A stretch of DNA of 64,000 nt from NCBI GenBank assembly GCA_905221605.1, contig CAJNDS010002433.1, positions 230,001 through 294,000 on the forward strand, in the 5' to 3' direction. A program made the position numbers and the translations under genes. Numbering within the stretch: the first letter of the stretch is position 1; each line of letters begins with the position of its first letter. Shown one piece after another: positions 23,718 through 33,400 of the stretch. The notes beneath the pieces are model-generated. The model was given only the letters and a program-made list of their open reading frames with translations. It was not told the DNA's origin and made no database searches. This DNA is from Symbiodinium natans. Lineage: Eukaryota; Sar; Dinophyceae; Suessiales; Symbiodiniaceae.

Positions 23718-23856
23718 CTTGGTGGCCCAGTGGTACCCCCTTTCCTCGTTTTGGTTCCAGGCTTTGCTTGTGAAGTAGCTACCCGAAAAGTGTGCCCTTA
23801 CCACGAAGGGTTTTAGGGTTTAGGGTTTAGGGTTTAGTGGTTACTGGGCTACCAAG
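23718..23856. mobile_element. Inverted-repeat element with TTTAGGG units inside
   Basis: Left end CTTGGTGGCCCAGTGGTA and the complement of the right end, CTTGGTAGCCCAGTAACCA, are inverted copies. Four TTTAGGG units lie inside the element, just within the right terminus. Confidence 0.7.
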
Positions 23857-25130
23857 CCAAACTCTACGTCGTCCCAGAGTCTTCAGCCACAACACCAGTC
23901 ATGCACCGAAGACAAGGCCCTTAGAGCCCCCTCGTGCGCAGAGGCCCGAGGACCCTAAACCCCAAACCCTAAACCCCAAACCCTAAACCCTAAACCCTCA
24001 ACCCTAAACCCTAAACCCTAAACCTTAAACCCTATGTCCCCATGTGAGTTGCACTGCATGGAAACTCCCTTGTTGGCACTGTCCTCATCCCAGACACCCC
24101 TTTTTGAAACATAAGATACAATCCTAAACCGCAAGCCCTTAATACTTCAAGCCTCAAACCCTAACAACCCCCCCCCCCCCCCCCCCCGGCGAATGTATCT
24201 ACCATAAGTCGTAGCCCTAAACCCTAAACCCTAAGCCCTAGACCCTAAACCCTAAACCCTAAGATTTACACCCTAAACCCTAAACTCTTCAAATCCAGGA
24301 AGAGCACGAAGGTCGACCTCGACGCATCGTCGGCGCTGATCCCCGCATGAACGGTGGGACAGAGGGTTGGAAATTTAGGGATTCGGGGCTGTTCTGCGGG
24401 CTTAGGGCTTAGGGTCTAGGGTCTAGGGTCTAGACCCTAGGGTTTGGGGTTTAGGGTTTAGGGTTTGGGGTTAGGTATGGTTTCGATCTTGGAGGCTTAC
24501 GGTTGTTTTCTTGGTTTCGGAGTTCGAGGCTTTCGGGTTTTATGGGGACGGGGTCTAAGGTTACGGCTCTACTTTCCAGCATATGGCCCGGCAGCACAGG
24601 CATGTAGAGCTTCTACTATACGACTAGGGTCTAGGGTTTAGGGTTTAGGGTTTAGGGTTTAGGGTTTAGGGGTTAGGGTTTAGGGTTCAGGGTTCAGGGT
24701 TAAGGGTGGGGTTTGCCTTAGGTCAAAGTCAGGTTAGGGTTGAGACTTTCGAGGTTAGTACTCACAAAATATTCTGATTTCACAACACCTAAACCCCAAA
24801 CCCTAAACCCTAAACCCTAAACCCCAAACCCCAAACCCTAAACCCTAAACCCTAAACCCTAAACCCCCCCCCCCCGGGCAACCTGGTAGTCCCCGGGTTA
24901 AGCTTCTTTCTCGTCACCGGGAAGCTCAGGGCTTCAGGATTCACGGACTTAGGGTTTAGGGTTTAGGGTTTCGGGTTTAGGGTTTAGGGTTTAGGGTTTA
25001 GGGTGACCCTCAGCCGTGCGCAAACGGTTCCTTTCTCAACTCGCGCCTTTGCAGAACCAAAAGTTTTTGGAGCCCTCAAAAGACCTGCAAGCCCCTGAAG
25101 TGGGGATTTCTGAGGGTTTAGGGTTTGGGG
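23857..25130. repeat. Telomere-type tracts with unique islands
   Basis: CCCTAAA-like tracts at about 23,950-24,030 and 24,210-24,290, a C homopolymer at about 24,170-24,187, TTTAGGG at about 24,625-24,700, CCCTAAA/CCCCAAA at about 24,790-24,865, and TTTAGGG at 24,950-25,005. No recognisable gene. Confidence 0.8.
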
Positions 25131-25845
25131 ATTATGACCCTAAACCCTAAACCCTAAACCCTAAGCCCTAAACCCTAAGCCCTAAACCCTAAACCCTAAG
25201 CCCTAAACCCTAAACCCTAAGCCCTAAGCCCTAAACCCTAAGCCCTAAGCCCTAAGCCCTAAACCCTAAACCCTAAACCCTAAGCCCTAAGCCCTAAACC
25301 CTAAACCCTAAGCCCTAAGCCCTAAACCCTAAGCCCTAAGCCCTAAGCCAACCTAAAAACTAAAACCTAAGCCCTAAGCCTAAACCTACCCTAAGCCCTA
25401 AACCCCTAAGCCCACCCTAAACCTAAGCCCTAAAGCCTAAACATACGCCCTAAAGCCTAACCCTAAGCCTAAACTATAAGACCCCCACGCCCCCTAAGCC
25501 CTAAACCCTAAGCCCTAAGCCCAAACCCAAACCCTAAGACCTAAGCCCCATAAGCCCTAAACCCTAACCCAAGCCCTAACCCAAGCCCTAAGCCCTAAGC
25601 CCTAAGCCCTAAAACTAACCCGCCCTAAGCCTAAACCCTAAGCCTAAGCTAAACCCTAAGCCCAAAACCTAAGCCCTAAGCCTAAGCCTAAACCCTAAGC
25701 CCTAACCCTAGCCTAGCCCTAAGCCCTAAGCCCTAAGCCCTAAACCCTAAGCCCTAAACCCTAAGCCCTAAGCCCTAAGCCCTAAACCCTAAGCCCTAAG
25801 CCCTAAACCCTAAGCCCTAAGCCCTAAGCCCTAAGCCCTAACTGC
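25131..25845. repeat. Mixed CCCTAAG/CCCTAAA array, about 715 bp
   Basis: The longest continuous array of this part. The CCCTAAG variant is as common as or commoner than CCCTAAA, and the middle (25,350-25,720) is degraded. It ends at 25,845, where high-GC sequence of the retroelement begins. Confidence 0.9.
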
Positions 25846-26175
25846 TACGGCAGACACTGAAATCTATGGTACAGATGGTACACTGTACACGGCCGGTCCT
25901 AAGCTACGGCTACGGCTACTCACCTATCCGGAACTACCCTACGGGCTACCAGACTCAGCGAGAGCCGCGCACATGGCTTGTGCCGCAGGCAATGCAGCTC
26001 ACACGCGCTTCGGCGAGCGCATTGCCGCGACCAGGACACGGTCCGCAGCAGCCGCAACGGGCTGAGAAGAGAAGTGCGGGGTAGGCAAAATGGGCAGGGC
26101 AAACCCTGCCGCGGCTCTTCGCCCGCTAGCAAAATACAATCAAAAGAGGCACGACAGCGTGCCGCGCTGTGACGC
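25846..26175 (-). other. Presumed 3' untranslated part of the retroelement
   Basis: GC-rich sequence between the end of ORF2 and the CCCTAAG array. No coding domain and no poly-T tract (which would mark a poly(A) tail on the minus strand) are seen. It carries one copy of the GCCGCGACCAGGACACGG motif at 26,025-26,047. I could not match it to sequence at the other end of the element, so there is no LTR evidence. Confidence 0.4.
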
Positions 26176-29100
26176 CTAAGAAATCGCGTGGAAACGATTC
26201 CACGCTGCGCCGACTGGCCGCAGCCTACTCGATACCCTGTGGAGCAGTGATGGGGGCACGAGTGGCGATGCCAGCAACGTTGGAGCTACTGGCTCGCTCC
26301 AACTGAGGGCGCCTTGCGACCGCCTCATCGAGGGAGAATGCCTCAGCCGACACCCTCTGAAATCCTCGATGTAGGACTGCGCGACCGGGTGCGTCTTGGC
26401 GACCTCAAGCCTAAGCCCTGCCTCCGCATTGGCTTTGCTGCTTGTGGTAAAATTGAGGCTCCCAATCAGCACCACCGCGCCATCAGGCCGCAGTAGGCAA
26501 AGGGCCTTGGCATGGTGAAGCCCTTGGATACCGGTACCTACTTTAGCCCCGCGGCCGTCGCGAGCATAGGCGTCGCGCACGGATGTGCCGCAACCCACCT
26601 TCACCTCGGCGCCTGCAGCCGCCAAGCGTTTCAACGCTTGCCACTGCAGTTTGGTGCGGTGGCATTGTCCCATGTCGGCGACAATCCGAACGCCTGCGCC
26701 CTTGCTAAGCGACGCTTCGATTGCCTCGATGCAGGATGGGCAATCTAAGCTGTACGCCCGGATGTAGATCACATCCTCTGCTGCTCCAGACCCAAGCAGC
26801 GTTTGGGCGGCCTGAACGTATGGCCCGCCCGCAAGGAATTCCGCTTCTTTGACTGGAGAACTCCTAGCGGGGACTGGGCCCTTGTTCCTCCGGCTGGGTG
26901 TGCGCGCCACAGTGGCAGTGGCGGCACGTTGCACGAAGCCGGACTGTGCGTGGGCTGCGCTCGCTCCATCTGCTGGGGCCGCGGCCAGGTCACGACCCGC
27001 GAGCCCCTGAAAGCAGGAGAGCCCGCGGCTCTTGGCCGCAAGTTGGGAGAAACATCCTTCACTGTTCCCCAAACCCAACACAACCTTACCCTTAGCCAGG
27101 GCTTCGGAGGCGGTACTCCGAATGGAGTCTGTGAGCGCAGGACCCGCGCCTCGCTGGGCCGCGTGCAAAAACCCTAGGGATCGAGCGGTGTCCATTGCGG
27201 CATCGCAATGCCCGCAACGTCCCTCTGCTAGGTAAGCACGACAGCCACAGGCAGCTGTCTCCTCCTTGAGGTGCACCCAAACTTTATGGGTCACCCCTTT
27301 CTTAGTGCTCGCGACCTCAAACGTCGCTTCAGAGCCAAGGAGTTGAGACAGCCGCGCCTCAGGGGCCGCGGTGTTGCCATGTCGCAGATGCGCAATGCGA
27401 TTGGCAACGGCACGACTCACGTACCACAGAACAGCGCTGCACAAGATCACTACTACCAGAGTGATGGCTGTTCCGGCGACCCACACTGTCCGCCTGGCCC
27501 CATGACCGATTTCCTCGACCACGTCGGCCGAAATTGTTGCAACCGCGTGCATGGAGTCCTCGACAACATGCACAGCCCCGCGGTGCAACTGCAAGGCAAT
27601 CGGCGCCGACGCTGCAGCCGCCAGGCCCCACCAGCCGTTGATGTTCCCGTTGAGGGCGTGCATCAACCGATTGAGGAGCCCGCGACCCAGGAAAAAGGGG
27701 GTCCGCGGCGGAAGCGGAACACTTGGCGGCGGCCGGGCCGACCCGCACGGGAAGGCTGGGACCCAGCTTGTGCTTGGGCGGGGTTGGAGCGCGGCAACTA
27801 TGCCCGCGGCGTAAGCGCCCCAGGCGTACCTGCCCCTCCCCTTGGGCTTGCCCTTGGCATCGGACTTGCCTCTGCCCTTCGGCTTGCCCTGGCCCTTGCC
27901 ACGGGCATCTGCCCAAGCACTCCAAGGGTCGCGGCCCTTGCCGTACGTCGCTTCTTCGCGACGTCGCTTACCGCCCCTCTTCTTGTGTTTGTTTCTAAGA
28001 AGAGGTTGGATGGTTTCTTGGTCCATCGCAAGATTGGCCAGAAGGATCTCGTGCTCCAGCTCGTCCTGGCTGCTTTCGGAGCCAGAGTCCCTCTCTTCGC
28101 CACGCCGCGGATCAGGGATCCCGCGAGAGACGACCTCTGCCAAACGGAGAGGGGTGCTGCAGCGAAAGCACAGCTGCCTGAATGAAAGATTCCATTCATA
28201 GCAGTTAGGGCACTGCCACCCTGCAATGCGGAGCGCTTCGCTGATGTGATCATCGCGCTCCGCCTTCTCCGCCTGGCGCCGCTCTCGCTTCTTGGCGCGC
28301 TCGGCCGCCTGCGCCTCCTCGGCCGCCTGGAGGGCTTCAGCGAGTTCCTCATCGCTGAGAAGCCTCGCGGCATCCGCCCGCGCTTGTTGGTCTTCAAGCG
28401 CTTCGGCAGAAAACCTCCGCCTCCATTGCTCGGGCGCGGTTTGAGGGTCTACCTCCCACCACCCGATGTCGATCCCGTTGATCCATCGGCCGTCGCACGG
28501 GGCGCCCGCTTTCGGGCCGCCCGCGTGCGTGGTGAGGCACTGGTCCTCGGTAACCGGGTTGATGGCTTCGCAGAAGAAGCACCGCCAGCTGCCGTAGGGG
28601 TAAAAGCGGCCTTCGACGTAGGCTCGGTTGGCTGGGAGGGCGACATCGTCCGCCTCATCCGCGGTGCCTGCCTCCATCTCAACCGAGACCTCCTCGTCCT
28701 TGACAACCTCAGCTTCCTCCTCCTGTTCCTCCTTGACCAGGGGCTCTTCTTGCTCCCGGCCAACGTTGAGGTGGGACTCAGTGCGAACCTCGGCGCGCAT
28801 CAAAATGACGTCAAGGCTATCCGCGGCTGGGTCGCCCGCGAAGAAGGAATCGATCTCCTGGGCATGGAGATCGTCAAGAGGCGTCACCAGGTCTGGCGAG
28901 TAATCCCGCTTGGAACGACGACGCTCTGCAAGGCGTTGCTGAACGTCGCTCGTCGGCGGCCCGAGGGCCCGCCCGCGCGGAGCGGCCTCCCGCGGAGGTC
29001 CATGCTCGGCCTCCTCCGTGGGCTCGCTCTTGGGCGTGGACCCTCCACCGCTACTCTCTGGAGCGGGATCCAGCTCGGGGTCATCGCGAAGCCACCCCGG

Positions 29101-29679
29101 TGGATGACTACCACCATAAATGTGGTGCGATCCGTCCTCAAGCTGGATTCGGTCCCCTCTCTTCAGGAGCGGGACCTTCGAGTGATCGTACCCGTTGGCT
29201 TTGTGGTACCGAATCACTCGGAGCATGGGCACCTCCCCATACCCACCGTCCTTTCCTCGGCGGAACAACCGTCCCCGCCAGTCTTGACGAAAAGGGTCAA
29301 GAGGTGCGGAGGGGCTGATCCCCAGGTTGGGCGGAAGAGAGGCGCCATGGCAGGCCGCCTGATGCAAGTGGTATTGCACCAGCGACTCAAAGGCCAGCCC
29401 GCATCCAGGAGCTGAGCATCCATAGTGGCCGTCAGCATTGGGGCGAGGCACCTCTGGGGCCGGGGCGGACCGGACGGTCCCGCCTCTTGAAGGCCTGGCG
29501 GAACTGCTCGATCCCGCACCCCCGGGGGCATCCTGACCATCGTCAGACACCTCTTCCCCGTCGGCGCCTTCCCCGGCCGCCCGATTCTCTCCCCCACGGC
29601 GCAGAGTTTTGAGGGACTCCTCACGCTTGGTGATCTTTTCTAACTTCACCATCGCGGTTCCCGCCGCCTCCAGTGACAT
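26176..29679 (-). CDS. Retroelement ORF2: zinc-finger, membrane, SWIM and PLD-like protein
   Basis: 1167 residues. In order: C2H2-like finger (about 84-108); a RanBP2-like finger with a non-standard last pair (W365, C367, C370, N374, C381); an acidic/basic charged region; a clean RanBP2-type finger (W488, C490, C493, N497, C504, C507); a Gly/Lys/Arg-rich segment; a hydrophobic membrane segment (about 731-755); a SWIM-type finger CxCx8CxH (C811, C813, C822, H824); and a C-terminal PLD-family domain with H1056-x-K1058, D1066 and GSLN (1073-1076). Single-HKD proteins of this family cleave phosphodiesters in nucleic acid or phospholipid and act as dimers. The ORF begins inside the end of the upstream ORF (59-base overlap, different frame), so it may be made by reinitiation or +1 frameshifting. 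Its function is inferred, not known. Confidence 0.75.
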   Translation of the reverse strand: MSLEAAGTAMVKLEKITKREESLKTLRRGGENRAAGEGADGEEVSDDGQDAPGGAGSSSSARPSRGGTVRSAPAPEVPRPNADGHYGCSAPGCGLAFESLVQYHLHQAACHGASLPPNLGISPSAPLDPFRQDWRGRLFRRGKDGGYGEVPMLRVIRYHKANGYDHSKVPLLKRGDRIQLEDGSHHIYGGSHPPGWLRDDPELDPAPESSGGGSTPKSEPTEEAEHGPPREAAPRGRALGPPTSDVQQRLAERRRSKRDYSPDLVTPLDDLHAQEIDSFFAGDPAADSLDVILMRAEVRTESHLNVGREQEEPLVKEEQEEEAEVVKDEEVSVEMEAGTADEADDVALPANRAYVEGRFYPYGSWRCFFCEAINPVTEDQCLTTHAGGPKAGAPCDGRWINGIDIGWWEVDPQTAPEQWRRRFSAEALEDQQARADAARLLSDEELAEALQAAEEAQAAERAKKRERRQAEKAERDDHISEALRIAGWQCPNCYEWNLSFRQLCFRCSTPLRLAEVVSRGIPDPRRGEERDSGSESSQDELEHEILLANLAMDQETIQPLLRNKHKKRGGKRRREEATYGKGRDPWSAWADARGKGQGKPKGRGKSDAKGKPKGRGRYAWGAYAAGIVAALQPRPSTSWVPAFPCGSARPPPSVPLPPRTPFFLGRGLLNRLMHALNGNINGWWGLAAAASAPIALQLHRGAVHVVEDSMHAVATISADVVEEIGHGARRTVWVAGTAITLVVVILCSAVLWYVSRAVANRIAHLRHGNTAAPEARLSQLLGSEATFEVASTKKGVTHKVWVHLKEETAACGCRAYLAEGRCGHCDAAMDTARSLGFLHAAQRGAGPALTDSIRSTASEALAKGKVVLGLGNSEGCFSQLAAKSRGLSCFQGLAGRDLAAAPADGASAAHAQSGFVQRAATATVARTPSRRNKGPVPARSSPVKEAEFLAGGPYVQAAQTLLGSGAAEDVIYIRAYSLDCPSCIEAIEASLSKGAGVRIVADMGQCHRTKLQWQALKRLAAAGAEVKVGCGTSVRDAYARDGRGAKVGTGIQGLHHAKALCLLRPDGAVVLIGSLNFTTSSKANAEAGLRLEVAKTHPVAQSYIEDFRGCRLRHSPSMRRSQGALSWSEPVAPTLLASPLVPPSLLHRVSSRLRPVGAAWNRFHAIS

Positions 29680-30418
29680 GCTGGATCAACCGATCCACTT
29701 CTAACTCAGCTATTAAGGTGGAGTAAACAGCTGAGCCTTTGGGGAGTGCCCAGATGCGGGAGATGCCGGTGGCTCTAATCTGGCCAGTGAGAGCCACCCC
29801 ATCTGCTCCCGCATAGATAGGCACTCCGGCGTCCCGCAGGACCGCCAACCGGACCTCGACTATGCAAGTCGATCCGCGGCGGAACCCGCGTCTCCCGTCC
29901 TCCCACTGCGTGGGGCAGTGCCCTAGGACGTAGTGCACCCCGAGGCGGCCTCCCGGCCCGCCGCCGGGGATCAAGCCATTCTCGATCAGGCTCGGCACGA
30001 CATGCAAGTCCGTGCCGTGCCACATGGCCGGGCCATGCCGGGACCGATATATAAGATCGTTGATGGCGGTCTCACTTAGGCCCTCCATCATGAATCCCAT
30101 AGGATGGCCGCAATCGGCCGAGTGGCCTTGGAAGGCACGCAAGTAGCCAGCGTACGAGGTATCCAACCTCGGTTTCCGCTGGTTGGCGTCGTGCGCGACC
30201 GCCTGGTTGTACTGGTTGATGGTGATGCCGAGTTGTTCGATCAACTCATCAACCGGGTAGAGGCCGCCCGGAGCGAACCGGCCTCTACAACCAGCTTCGC
30301 CGTGCCGCATGCATCGGACTAGCATACGCTGCACGTCGTCGATCGTGGGCGGGCCCTTTCGGCCCTTAGGGCCTGGACTCTTGCTCTTGCCCCTGCCCTT
30401 CGACCCTCCTCCACCCAT
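29621..30418 (-). other. Tpt1/KptA-like RNA 2'-phosphotransferase domain (265 aa from an internal Met)
   Basis: The Met at 30,418 (residue 3691 of the polyprotein) begins a basic Gly/Lys-rich leader and then a region matching the Tpt1/KptA family, which transfers an internal 2'-phosphate from tRNA splice junctions to NAD+. Visible signatures: MRHG with R3728-H3729; YLRAFQGHS with R3784, the family's R-A-x-Q-G-H-S motif; MWHGTD with H3824; and an arginine-rich RRGFRRG near 3862 followed by a beta-strand CIVEV. The family's catalytic Arg-His-Arg-Arg set could therefore be intact. The length is close to the family norm plus a leader. It may be translated as a separate protein. Fusion to a retroelement is the unusual point. 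Confidence 0.75.
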
Positions 30419-33400
30419 CGCGGCACTGAGGCCCGCGGCTTTGCTGGACCTCCGATGGGCGAGGAAAACCTGACGCGCCCTTGAGCGGCCAGGACACGGC
30501 CCGCTGCAAGGGGCCGGTGTGCAGTAGTGGTAGGCAGCCGCTCCCGCGCGGCCAGGGCACGGCCCGCAGCGGGGCCTTGTGGTTGACCACGAAGGTCCGG
30601 GCGACCGATCGGTCGCTCCCGCGCGGTCTGGTCGCGACCCGCAGCGGGGCGCAGTGCACAGGCACGAACGCGGGGAGGGACTACCTACCCTAGGTTCTAC
30701 AACACACTTGAACCGCTGCGGCGGGGGTTTGGGGAGTTTCCTTAAGGTCTGGGCTCTAAGGCTTCTAAGGCTTCTGCTTCGACCTTGGACCGAACCTCTA
30801 GGCCTGCTTGCAAAACACTGGCTGCGAGACAGAGGAACGAAGCTGCACGCGACGAACGACGAAAAATCCTTCTGCCCGCAGACCGGCGACCTGGGAAACG
30901 GCCCGCCCCAAAAACACCCGCCCTGAACACAGAAACACCCGAACAGCCCCAACATCCTGAGCATCAGAACGCGCGTGGGGTGATTCTGGTCTGAGCGCGC
31001 CGCGTCATGGTTCGCGCGCTTGGTGTTGTGCGCACCGCGAACGCCTAAGGCTTCAAGAGCAGACGACGCGCTCTGCGGAGCTGCGACTGCCCCTTTGGCG
31101 CACGCTTCGCGCACCGCCCCCTCGGCTTGGGCATCAGTGAAAAACTGCCCATCAATGACCCTACCCGTCCTAACAGTAAGATCATCCACGTAGGCTATCC
31201 ACTCCTTAGTATACTTAAGGCGCCTACCTCTGCCGGGGGCATAGGCCCTATCAACCACAAAGTTGAAATCATCTGGGCCGTTAATCGGGCCAAAGGTGAG
31301 GCCGACAGGGAGATATTTCCCTGATCTTGCCACAATGGCCAACACCTCGCGAGCACGCTTGGTGTTCCTAATTTGATTAAACCCACTAACCGCATCCACG
31401 AAGGTATACCAAACCGAACCTACTGCGGCGGCGAGCACATCGCTACCCCGCCGACAATAGTACGTGGAGCGCTTAATTCGGGCATTCACACGGCGGTAGT
31501 CAACCACCAAGCGTCGCTTCCTATGCCGCTTGTAGCTGGGCATTTCCTTGGTCGGAAACGGCGCAGATCCCCAAGCCGAGCTGCCGCGGATCAACTGACC
31601 CCGCTTGCATTCTTCTTCAAGCTTGTCGTCGACCCATTGCGCGGACTCGCCCCTCAGACTGTGAGGCTGGGACGAGACCGGCGGCCCGGTGGGGATGCAG
31701 TCATGGGCGAACTTCCTGACCGTGGTCCTGGTGGTGTCCTCCACCCAGAACCCAGCGGCCTTTCGCCGTATGACCTCCCTGACGGCTGCGATGTCAGCAT
31801 CGGTCAGCCCTGGTCTGGTTGGTCCAGGCTCGATCTTCAAACCCGACCATACGAGGTCTCTATAGGCCTCGGTGCGCCTAGGATCCTCCGCGACCTTCTC
31901 GCCCGCAAGAGCATAGACCTCAAGGTCAGCCCGGACGGAATCCCAGTCCTTGGCGTCCGCCTTGGTTCGCCAAAACGCTTCCTTCTCAGCGGCGTACTTA
32001 TCCACCTCCTTATCCAGCTCCGCACGCTCTGCTGGCGTGAGGTCCTCGCCCGAGCGCACGTCCGGGAGGGGAATGACTGGAGAGGGCTGTGGTGCAGCCG
32101 CGGCGCTATCCGCACCCGCAGTGGCTGGAAAGCTTTCAACTGCAGCGGTGCACAGCTCTTCTGCGCCCCTCAGACCAAGGTCCTGGAGTGATGCGCAGAA
32201 AGCCGCCCCTATGAGGTTGTAGTCGGCTTGCGCGCGCCCAACGTGCTTGTGCTGCACTGCGCCTAACGCATCCGGCCTACTACACCTCAAACCTACCGAT
32301 TCTAAGCTGAAATCGGCGAGCCACAGGGCCCCGCTCTCAACGAGGTTGTCGCGGCCACTGGCCCGCGCGAACTGGCATATGTCAGCCCGCACGAAAGCCC
32401 AAGGCCAGCGTGGCTCCGCGAGCGTCCCAAACAAGGCGCCCCACTCCTCTAGCCGCCAGGGTTCCCACTCGCCTTTTTGTGCCTGCAAATGCAGCGCGAC
32501 GTGGGCGCCCGCGCGCGTGCGTTCCTGCGCACACCGGACGACTAGTTGAAGGAAAGCTCGGGGCACATTCTTGCCCTCAAGCCCAATCACGAGCACCTTC
32601 GGCTCTGCGCGCAAAACAGCGCCGCTAATTGCCTCTAAGTGCCCTTCTGCGGCCAGGTTCCAGGTGATCCCGTAGGCCTGCTTGCCTTGCACAAAAGCTG
32701 GAACAACCCTGTACCCGTGCCTCCTAGCCGCGTCGGAAACGACCGCGTCACCCCAAGCAACCTCTAAGACATCGGCAACCCCTCCAAGGAAATACTGCCG
32801 GAACCAACTCTCGACAGCACCCGACTCTGGGGAAGCCCTAGGCTGCAACACGCGGGGTTCCGCGACCAAGAGGTCCGCGAGGGCCTCTCGGATCGAGAGC
32901 ACACCCGTTCTGGCGCGAGACGCTCTCTCGAGCGTCCTGTCCTGTAACGAGTACGCTCCCTTGTCCAACTTCCTGGCCGAGGCTGCAGCAAGCACGCCGT
33001 CGCGGTTCAGGTCGACCTTGGAAATGATCTCCCTGACGGTAACCGCTTCGTGGGCCGGACGAGTCCCCTCTGAAAGCGTGAGCGCACCGTCCTCGGCGAT
33101 GTATGCAAGCCGCCATTTGACGCGAACCCCGCTGGCATCGGGGAGATAGCGGTGCACGCCGACCTGCGCACGGGCAGCATCTACCTGCGTAACCCGTCCT
33201 AACCTGCACACCTTAGGGCCTCCACCTACACCCCGATAGGCAATGCGGTCGCCAAGGCGGAGGACGAAGTCCCTCCCGCGCCTGGTCAGCGTGAACTCCA
33301 CTTGCTTGGCGTCGCCTTGAACCTGTTGCCCTAAGCTGGGGCGAGACGAGCCGTCCCCGCCGGTTCCATCGTCCTCAAAGACGACCGGCTCGCGGGATTC

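Noticed and set aside
1-25845. A true chromosome end (telomere)
   Set aside because: The arrays alternate orientation and are broken by unique DNA; no terminal single-orientation array is present at position 1.
1-25845. CRISPR array
   Set aside because: The repeats are 7-9 bp tandem units without spacers, and the sequence is eukaryotic in character.
25905-25925. Spliced-leader 5' end (complement GGCTACGG) at the retroelement 3' side
   Set aside because: It is part of a short CTACGG tandem repeat and lacks the rest of the leader.
27271-29415. Plus-strand ORFs of 304 and 389 codons opposite ORF2
   Set aside because: They are antisense shadows of a GC-rich coding region. No domain is recognisable, whereas the minus strand has zinc fingers and the HKD motif in order.
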